Shown here: positions 6,477-13,000 of the stretch, piece after piece
Layout of the letters: every line of letters starts with the position of its first letter
How positions within the stretch are numbered: position 1 is the stretch's first letter
From: Pirellulaceae bacterium
GTDB lineage: Bacteria; Planctomycetota; Planctomycetia; Pirellulales; Pirellulaceae
DNA length: 15,103 nt
NCBI GenBank assembly: GCA_030744095.1
Contig: JASLRF010000274.1
Location: forward strand, 1 to 15,103
Reading direction: 5' to 3'
Notes under the pieces: model-generated
What the model was told of the DNA's origin: nothing
Database searches by the model: none
What the model saw: the letters and a program-made list of their open reading frames with translations, nothing else
Program-made: the position numbers and the translations under genes

Positions 6477-7524
6477 GGACACCCGCGCCGTCGAAAACCT
6501 CCATGCGGTGTACCAACGCATCACCGACGAACTTGCGAAGGTGATCGTTGGCCAAGAGCAGGTTATTGAGGAGATGCTGGTGGCGATGTTCGCCCAAGGA
6601 CATTGCCTGTTGGTGGGCGTTCCGGGGCTGGCCAAGACGCTAATCATTCGAACCGTCGCCCAAACCATGTCGCTCAAGTTCAGCCGGATCCAGTTCACTC
6701 CAGATTTGATGCCTTCGGACATCACGGGGACCGAAGTGATTCAAGAGGACAAGTTGTCGGGCACTCGGGCGTTGCGATTCTTGCCCGGCCCAGTATTCGC
6801 CAATGTGATTCTGGCAGACGAGATCAATCGGACCCCCCCCAAGACGCAGGCAGCGCTGCTTGAGGCGATGCAAGAACATCAAGTTACCGTTGGTGGCCAA
6901 GAACATCCGGTACCAGAACCTTTCTTCGTCTTGGCCACCCAGAATCCCATTGAACAAGAAGGAACCTACCCGCTACCCGAAGCACAACTGGACCGGTTCA
7001 TGTTTAACGTGCTGGTCGATTATCCCAACGAAGACGAAGAGCTGGAGATCGTCAAACGTACGACCACGGACACCGATGTGGTGATCGAGCCGATGCTGAC
7101 GGCGGAAGAGATCGAGCAGCTGACCGCGATCGTTCGCAAGGTCCCCGTGGCCGACCACGTTGCCCGTTACGCCTTGCGGCTGGCACGGCTGTCTCGCGCG
7201 AATCAGCCAGACGCACCGGATTTCGTGCGCGAATACGTCACGTGGGGTGCCGGTCCGCGTGCCAGTCAGTACATGGTATTGGGTGCGAAAGCGCGAGCTG
7301 TTTTGTTGGGCCGGCAATTCGTCAATCACGAGGACATTCGTGCCGTTGCCTTGCCTGTTCTGCGACACCGTATCCGTACGAACTTCAATGCCGACGCGGA
7401 GGGGATCACCAGCGAAGAGATTATCCGAAAGTTGATTGCAGCCGTACCAACCGTCGATGCCAACTCGGAAGAAGACCGACGTGGAAAACTCTCCCAAGTC
7501 TTTAGATCCGCGGACGTTGGCTAA
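6463..7524 (+). CDS. moxR: MoxR family AAA+ ATPase
   Basis: MoxR ATPases are chaperone-like AAA+ proteins that act with VWA-domain partners. This one has 353 residues from ATG 6463; upstream in-frame codons belong to the propeller gene's overlap and are not used. Motifs: Walker A G52-VPGLAKT59, Walker B VILADE with D119-E120, NRTPPKTQAALLEAMQE (122-138) typical of MoxR, sensor 1 ATQNP with N161, arginine finger region AQLDRFMF (164-171), and sensor 2 WGAGPRASQY with R256. All ATPase elements appear intact and the length is normal for the family. GGAAT at 6450-6454 is a weak ribosome binding site, so translation probably depends on coupling with the upstream gene. The next gene, DUF58, begins inside its 3' end; a MoxR-DUF58 pair is the classical arrangement. 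Confidence 0.96.
   Translation: MPQTEDTRAVENLHAVYQRITDELAKVIVGQEQVIEEMLVAMFAQGHCLLVGVPGLAKTLIIRTVAQTMSLKFSRIQFTPDLMPSDITGTEVIQEDKLSGTRALRFLPGPVFANVILADEINRTPPKTQAALLEAMQEHQVTVGGQEHPVPEPFFVLATQNPIEQEGTYPLPEAQLDRFMFNVLVDYPNEDEELEIVKRTTTDTDVVIEPMLTAEEIEQLTAIVRKVPVADHVARYALRLARLSRANQPDAPDFVREYVTWGAGPRASQYMVLGAKARAVLLGRQFVNHEDIRAVALPVLRHRIRTNFNADAEGITSEEIIRKLIAAVPTVDANSEEDRRGKLSQVFRSADVG
7467..7475 (+). promoter_or_regulatory. Ribosome binding site deciding the DUF58 start
   Basis: GGAAGAAGA lies 5 bases upstream of GTG 7481. The ATG at 7457 has no purine-rich site in front. The GTG start also gives an N-terminus (ENSPKSLDPRTLAKLSGLQ) like that of other DUF58 proteins as I recall them. Confidence 0.5.
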
Positions 7525-8383
7525 GCTGAGTGGCCTGCAACTGCGTGCGCGACGGATTGTCGAAGGATACGTGGCTGGCTTACACCGCAGCCCACATCAC
7601 GGATTCTCGATTGAGTTCGCCGAACATCGCGAATATGCGCCCGGCGACGATTTGCGGTATCTCGACTGGAAAGTCTTTGGCAGAACAGACAAGTTCTATT
7701 TGAAGCAATTCGAGGACGAGACCAATCTGGTCTGCCATGTGGTGTTCGATACCAGTGAGAGTATGAGCTTTCAAGGGCCGCAGGCAGCTCTCTCAAAACT
7801 GGATTATGCCCGATGCATCGTGGCATCATTGTCTTGGCTGATTCTCAAGCAACAGGATGCCGTCGGCTTGATCACGTACGATCAACAGATCCGGACCGAA
7901 CTTACGCCCAGCAACAATGCCGCTCACCTGCACCAGGTCATCCACGTTTTGGAAGAGTGCGTACCCCAATTCAAGACGGCGACGGGAACGGTCTTGAAAC
8001 AACTCGCACAGCGCCTGTCAAAGCGTGCGGTCGTCGTCGTGGTCAGCGATTTCTTGGGTGACACGGTTCCGTTGCTGGCCGGTTTGCGTGCGTTGCATCG
8101 CCGCAAGCATGACGTCCTTGTTCTGCACGTGATGGATCCGGCAGAGCTGTCGTTTCCGTTTGATCGGCCAACACGTTTTCAAGGGCTCGAACAGTTTCCA
8201 GACGTTGTGGCGGATCCACGCTCATTGCGGGATGCTTATCTCGCCGAGATGGAGCGCCACCTGGCCAGCGTGCAACGCGCCTGTCGCGAATGTGAGATTG
8301 ACTACCGTCTGGTGGAAACGGACAAGCGGCTGGATCGCACGTTGACTTCCTTCCTTTCCGCACGCACAGCAAGAGTTCGCTAG
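7481..8383 (+). CDS. DUF58 domain protein (soluble, VWA-like MIDAS)
   Basis: 300 residues from GTG 7481 (ATG 7457 is the alternative, adding 8 residues). The family signature FAEHREYAPGDDLRYLDWKVFGRTDKFY runs over 46-73. A VWA-like fold follows with a complete metal-ion-dependent adhesion site: D90-T-S92-E-S94, T170 (in TGTVL) and D190 (in VVVVSDFLGD). There are no membrane helices, unlike longer DUF58 proteins that carry two N-terminal ones, so the product should be cytosolic with MoxR. It is probably the adaptor or substrate-recognition partner of MoxR, by analogy with other MoxR/VWA pairs (inference). It overlaps moxR by 44 bases, and 20 bases separate its stop from the BatA-like gene. Confidence 0.92.
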   Translation: MENSPKSLDPRTLAKLSGLQLRARRIVEGYVAGLHRSPHHGFSIEFAEHREYAPGDDLRYLDWKVFGRTDKFYLKQFEDETNLVCHVVFDTSESMSFQGPQAALSKLDYARCIVASLSWLILKQQDAVGLITYDQQIRTELTPSNNAAHLHQVIHVLEECVPQFKTATGTVLKQLAQRLSKRAVVVVVSDFLGDTVPLLAGLRALHRRKHDVLVLHVMDPAELSFPFDRPTRFQGLEQFPDVVADPRSLRDAYLAEMERHLASVQRACRECEIDYRLVETDKRLDRTLTSFLSARTARVR

Positions 8384-8403
8384 CGAACACGATATACGCT
8401 CTC

Positions 8404-10578
8404 ATGATGCCTACACTCATGTTTTCTGCCTGGTCGTTTGCCCACGTTGGCATGCTGGCGTGGGGCGTCACCATCGCAATTCCAATCATCATTCACCTTT
8501 GGAACCGTCGCACGCAACATGTTATCCGTTGGGCCGCGATGGACTTCCTCCTGGCGGCAATTCACAAACATTCGCGACGGCTGCGTTTGGAGCAATGGTT
8601 GTTGCTAGCTCTACGAGTTGCCATCCTGGCGTTGTTAGCGTTGGCACTGGCGGACCCACTATTGTCAGGTTTTTCCGGGCTGCAATTGGGTACTGATACA
8701 ACACAACGCCAGCATACGGTCTTGGTAATTGACAATTCATATTCCATGGCCGCTCAGTCCGGTGACCAACAGTCCGGCAATCAGACCGTCTTTGAACTCG
8801 CCAAGTCACAAGCGATCAACTCAGTCCGCCAGAGCGAGCAAGGGGACGGTTTTACTTTGGTGACATTAGGGGTTCCACCTCAATCAATCGTCGGCAGCAT
8901 CGCCTTTGAAATCGAGGATATCGTCCGTGAGATCAACGCTTTGACGGTTGGCCACCATGGAGCCGACCTGGCAGCCACAATCACGGAGATCGACCGCTTG
9001 ATTGACGCCACTAGGCGGAGCCATCCGGGCTTGGAAAGCTGCCGCGTGATTGTATTCACGGACCTTGGTCGCACAACGTGGGAAGCCACAAGCTCACCAG
9101 ACCTGCAGCGCGCGATCGCCGCGCTGGCGGAAAAGGCGGATCTTGTCGTTCGTGAAATCGGCGAGCCGACAGACGATAACGTCGCCGTCAACCGACTAGC
9201 AGCACTGACGCCGCTGGCGCCCTTGCGTCGGCCCATCTCCTTCGAGGTCGAAGTTCACAACTTCTCTCTCCGCGAACAACGTCGACGCGTTGAGTTCTTG
9301 GTCGATGGAATCGGTGTCACGCAGCAACAGCTGGTGATCCCTGCGGAAGGCAGTGCGATGGCCTCATTTTCCCACCGCTTCGACATGCCCGGGCAACATC
9401 TGGTCGAAGTACGAATCGATGGCGATGGTTTGAACCTAGACGATCATCGTTGGATTAGCGTGACGACGCCGACTGCAATTCGCGTCCTCTGTGTCGAAGG
9501 ACGTCCCAATGCCGCACGCTATGTCGCTTTCGCGCTGGATCCCACTTCCGACGGCACTGCCGATTTCCAAACCAATGTGGTTTCGGAGAACGCTTTGATC
9601 GATCTCGAATTGCAACAATACGATTGCCTTGTACTGTGCAATGTCGGTCGGCTTGGCGGTGGCGAAGTCACGCGACTATACGACTTTGTGCACGCGGGTG
9701 GCGGTTTGATCACGATTCTGGGAGATCAAGTACAACCACTGAACTACAACGAACAACTTGCTGGTGAGAATTCCAGAAGGCCACTCATTCCGGCTATCAT
9801 CGGCGAACTGGTTCGCGGTGGGCCGCATCGGTTGAATGCCCTGCAGTATCAGCACCCGCTGATTGCCGTTTTCCGAGGGCACGAACGAGCTGGCCTGCTG
9901 ACCTTGCCCATTTGGCGCTATTTCAAGCTGCTGCCACGAACTGGCTCGCAGACTGCGTTGGCGTTCGATAGTGGAGATCCCGCGCTGATGTCTCAGAACA
10001 TTGGGCGAGGTCGAAGCGTGCTGCTGGCGACTTCGGCCGGAGCCGATTCAATCGACCGCACATCCGATCCGACCGTTCCCTGGTCGGCGCTCATATCTTG
10101 GCCTAGCTTTCCTCCGCTCGCTCACGAGATGGTGAATTTCTCCGTCGGCGGGCGCGAGGCGCGAAGGAACTTTTTGGTGGGAGAGCCCTGGGACGTTGCC
10201 AGTCTGATGGACAACGTTAGAGAGGTTGTCGTCGTAGATCCGACCGGTCAAAAGCAACATGCATCGATCGACGCCGCGCAGAACGCAGGGCAGACCACGC
10301 GGTTGAGCGGTGTTTATCGGATTGAACACCCGTCCACCGAAATCCCCACCGAGTTGGTTGTAGTGAATCTTGACACGCACGAGGGTGATTTGGAACGCCT
10401 GGCTTCCGATGATCTGCCCAGCCAATTCGGGCGCGGAGTAGCCGACCCGGGTGACTCCGGTGGCTTTGGTGCTAACGACCATCCTTCACAGCTGTTTCGT
10501 CTGGTTCTGGGCGCGGTATTTTTGCTGGTCCTTGCTGAATCCACTTTCGCCTGGCGACTAAGCAGGAGGTCATCATGA
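8404..10578 (+). CDS. BatA-like membrane protein with VWA and amidotransferase-like domains
   Basis: 724 residues. The BatA N-terminal domain is clear: helix 1 at about 12-31, then IIIHLWNRRTQHVIRWAAM (28-46) and RRLRLEQWLLLALR (58-71), helix 2 about 65-83. A VWA domain follows with D110-x-S112-x-S114 (VIDNSYSM) and D220 (VIVFTDLG). The usual MIDAS Thr is replaced by A187 in GADLAATI. Then an Ig-like part (about 265-350), a class-I amidotransferase-like domain (about 358-450, IRVLCVEGRPNAARY to GGGLITILGDQ) without a Cys nucleophile elbow, and a C-terminal helix at about 699-718 ending in WRLSRRSS. Basic residues between helices 1-2 and at the C-terminus put the large domain outside. ATG 8404 has a weak ribosome binding site; ATG 8407 is equally possible. 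The stop overlaps the next gene's ATG. Confidence 0.9.
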   Translation: MMPTLMFSAWSFAHVGMLAWGVTIAIPIIIHLWNRRTQHVIRWAAMDFLLAAIHKHSRRLRLEQWLLLALRVAILALLALALADPLLSGFSGLQLGTDTTQRQHTVLVIDNSYSMAAQSGDQQSGNQTVFELAKSQAINSVRQSEQGDGFTLVTLGVPPQSIVGSIAFEIEDIVREINALTVGHHGADLAATITEIDRLIDATRRSHPGLESCRVIVFTDLGRTTWEATSSPDLQRAIAALAEKADLVVREIGEPTDDNVAVNRLAALTPLAPLRRPISFEVEVHNFSLREQRRRVEFLVDGIGVTQQQLVIPAEGSAMASFSHRFDMPGQHLVEVRIDGDGLNLDDHRWISVTTPTAIRVLCVEGRPNAARYVAFALDPTSDGTADFQTNVVSENALIDLELQQYDCLVLCNVGRLGGGEVTRLYDFVHAGGGLITILGDQVQPLNYNEQLAGENSRRPLIPAIIGELVRGGPHRLNALQYQHPLIAVFRGHERAGLLTLPIWRYFKLLPRTGSQTALAFDSGDPALMSQNIGRGRSVLLATSAGADSIDRTSDPTVPWSALISWPSFPPLAHEMVNFSVGGREARRNFLVGEPWDVASLMDNVREVVVVDPTGQKQHASIDAAQNAGQTTRLSGVYRIEHPSTEIPTELVVVNLDTHEGDLERLASDDLPSQFGRGVADPGDSGGFGANDHPSQLFRLVLGAVFLLVLAESTFAWRLSRRSS
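10564..10570 (+). promoter_or_regulatory. Consensus Shine-Dalgarno for the second membrane VWA gene
   Basis: AGGAGGT inside the end of the BatA-like gene. From the AGGAGG core, spacing is 5 bases to ATG 10575 and 8 bases to ATG 10578, so either of the two adjacent ATG codons may be used. It is the strongest ribosome binding site seen in the window. Confidence 0.75.
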
Positions 10579-12989
10579 TGAACTCAACGGGAACACGGAT
10601 GATCGATTTCGTACCGTTGCTTTCCGTTACGGGGCCAGGCCCAAGCCAAGGGGTTGAGATTCGTTGGCAACACTCATGGCCCTGGCCCGCCTGGCTAACG
10701 CTCGTCGTCCTGTTGGTGGCTGCGACGTTGATTGTGGCGATCTACTTACGCGAACGGAGCCAAACCGGTCGCCGAATGCGTTTGGCGCTGGCGACCATAC
10801 GTATCGGCCTGCTTGGAATCTTGTTGTTCATGATGTATGGCTGGATGATGCACCGTCAACGTACCGATCTACCGGATCTGGTGATCGCCATAGACGTTTC
10901 CGAGAGCATGTCTGTGCAAGACGAGTATCCGTCTGCGAATTTGCAGGCGAAAACAGAGCGGCGCGTGCAACGTGCCGGGCTGACTTCCACGACACGGCTC
11001 AACCTTGGATTGAGCCTCCTACTGGATCGTGGCGGCGATTGGCTACACCTTTTAGCCGAACGGTACCATGTGAAAACTTTCTATGTCGGAAATGACGCCC
11101 GCCGGCAAACAGGAAGTCTGGATGAACTGGATATCGACCTGAGCCAGCGCAAGGCAACGGACGCGTCGAGCCGTCTGGGGACCAGCTTGCGACAGATCCT
11201 GCAGACTCAGCGCGGACGGCCGACTGCGGCGATCATCTTCCTGACCGATGGTGCGACCACGTCTGGCGCGACTCTGGCGGAAGCGGCCGAATTCGTGCGA
11301 AAACGGACAATTCCTTTGTACGTCGTCGGGATTGGAAACGACACACCTCCTCGTGACGTTCTGATTGCCGACCTGCTCACTGACGATGTGGTCTTTGTCG
11401 ACGATGTGGTCAACTTCGACTTTACGATCCAGGCCAGTGGCTACGAAGGACAGACCGCCACCGTGCAATTGCGTCGTCAAAACAGCGAACGCGTGCTAGC
11501 CGAACAATCGGTCACCCTGGCAGTCGACAGCAGGTCGCAAACTGTGCGTCTGACGAACCGCCCAACCGAAGAGGGTGTGGTTGACTACGTCGTCGAATTG
11601 GTTCCGCTCAAAGGGGAAATCAACGTCGACAATAATCGGCTGACCAGGCGAATCGATGTGCGAGACTCGACAATTCGTGTACTGTTCGTGCAGGCGTACC
11701 CGAATTATGAATTTCGCTCGCTCAAAGGTCTACTCAGCCGAGCGGTCAAGAGCCAACGCAATGTCGACAAAGCGATCGACTTGACAACGATTCTCCAAAC
11801 CGCAGACGTTCAATATGCTGAACTGGACGCGACTGCACGCACCGACTTTCCTGTTACGCGCGACGAGTTGTTTGCCTTCGATGTCGTCATCTTTGGCGAC
11901 GTCAATCCGGCCTTTCTGAGCAATTCGATCATGCAAAACCTGGCGCAGTTCGTCACCGATCGCGGTGGTGGCATCGTCTTCATGGCCGGCCGCCAATTCA
12001 CGCCACATTCCTACCGAGACACTCCCCTGGCGCCGTTGTTCCCATTTGCCCTTGAAACCGTCGTCACGCCTGACCCCAGCATCCTGTTGACAGAGTCGTT
12101 TCGCGTCCTGCCAACACCGTTGGGTCTGGAAACGTCGCATCTTCAGCTAGGTGATTCGCCAGCGGCCTCAAAGACAATTTGGAACGATTTGGATGGCATG
12201 GTCTGGCTCCTTGAGGCTCCTGACGTCAAGCCCGCGGCACTGGTCCTGGCAATTCATCCCCGACGGACCAACAATCAAGGTCAGCCTTTGCCGGCAATCC
12301 TGATGCAGTTCGTAGGCGCAGGCAAAGTCGTATCACACAATATCGACGAGACCTATTTATGGTCACGTCATGATCGTCGCCAAGAACACTACGCGCGGTA
12401 TTGGTTGCAAATGCTCCGCTATCTGAGTCGTGGCAAACTCCTTTCTGAAGACCAACCGGTCCGAATCGTCACAGATCGCACCGAGTATCAGACCGGTGAT
12501 CCGGTGCGGATCTCACTACGACTTGTGACTAGCCTGGCCGGTTTCGACAACGAAACTCCCGTGACCTTGATGATCCAGCATGAAGACGGGTCGCGACGTG
12601 AACTGGCATTGGCGCGGGACGATGTACGTGGGTCGTTTAACGGAACGATCGCCGACTTGAAACCGGGCGCCTACCGAATTCGGCTCGTCTCACCGCAACT
12701 GACGTCCCCACCCCCACCCCATTCCTTACGTGTCGTATCGCCACAGAGCGAACTGACCCATTTGCAAATGAACGTCGCGGATTTACGTCTCGCGGCGACG
12801 CGATCGCGAGGCCGCTTCTATTCGATCCACAACGCCGATCGGTTGTTACGGGATCTGCCGCGCGGCCGTCAAGTGCCCATCGAGTCGCTGCCCGTCATTC
12901 CGATCTGGAATTCGCCCGTACTAGCTGGCCTCTTCATAACCCTAATCACCATGGAGTGGTTAATGCGCAAACGCGCTGGAATGGTATAA
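10575..12989 (+). CDS. Membrane-anchored VWA protein with amidotransferase-like domain
   Basis: 804 residues (803 if ATG 10578 is used). There are two N-terminal helices at about 38-57 and 74-92, with the basic loop YLRERSQTGRRMRLA between them. The VWA domain has a complete MIDAS: D107-V-S109-E-S111, T203 in RLGTSLRQ and D225 in IIFLTDGATTSG. An Ig-like segment (about 270-360) follows, then a class-I amidotransferase-like domain (about 366-490, IRVLFVQAYPNYEFR to GGGIVFMAGRQF) lacking a catalytic Cys. Further beta-rich domains (about 640-725) precede a C-terminal helix near 778-796 ending MRKRAGMV. It shares its layout with the BatA-like protein, so the two may be ancient paralogues or BatA/BatB-type partners. 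The main body is predicted outside. Coupled to the upstream gene by ATGA. Confidence 0.92.
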   Translation: MMNSTGTRMIDFVPLLSVTGPGPSQGVEIRWQHSWPWPAWLTLVVLLVAATLIVAIYLRERSQTGRRMRLALATIRIGLLGILLFMMYGWMMHRQRTDLPDLVIAIDVSESMSVQDEYPSANLQAKTERRVQRAGLTSTTRLNLGLSLLLDRGGDWLHLLAERYHVKTFYVGNDARRQTGSLDELDIDLSQRKATDASSRLGTSLRQILQTQRGRPTAAIIFLTDGATTSGATLAEAAEFVRKRTIPLYVVGIGNDTPPRDVLIADLLTDDVVFVDDVVNFDFTIQASGYEGQTATVQLRRQNSERVLAEQSVTLAVDSRSQTVRLTNRPTEEGVVDYVVELVPLKGEINVDNNRLTRRIDVRDSTIRVLFVQAYPNYEFRSLKGLLSRAVKSQRNVDKAIDLTTILQTADVQYAELDATARTDFPVTRDELFAFDVVIFGDVNPAFLSNSIMQNLAQFVTDRGGGIVFMAGRQFTPHSYRDTPLAPLFPFALETVVTPDPSILLTESFRVLPTPLGLETSHLQLGDSPAASKTIWNDLDGMVWLLEAPDVKPAALVLAIHPRRTNNQGQPLPAILMQFVGAGKVVSHNIDETYLWSRHDRRQEHYARYWLQMLRYLSRGKLLSEDQPVRIVTDRTEYQTGDPVRISLRLVTSLAGFDNETPVTLMIQHEDGSRRELALARDDVRGSFNGTIADLKPGAYRIRLVSPQLTSPPPPHSLRVVSPQSELTHLQMNVADLRLAATRSRGRFYSIHNADRLLRDLPRGRQVPIESLPVIPIWNSPVLAGLFITLITMEWLMRKRAGMV

Positions 12990-12990
12990 T
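12982..12990 (+). promoter_or_regulatory. Possible extended -10 element overlapping a stop codon
   Basis: TGGTATAAT is an exact extended -10 (TGn plus TATAAT) that includes the TAA stop at 12987-12989. A start site 6-8 bases downstream would fall 2-5 bases before ATG 13001, giving a leaderless or nearly leaderless transcript. This would fit the absence of a Shine-Dalgarno sequence there. No -35 is evident; chance is possible. Confidence 0.3.
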
Positions 12991-13000
12991 TGACTCCGAT

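Noticed and set aside
6833..6840. Run of eight C in moxR as a phase-variable slippage site
   Set aside because: The run encodes the conserved R-T-P-P-K of the MoxR family and the frame is intact; codon constraint explains it.
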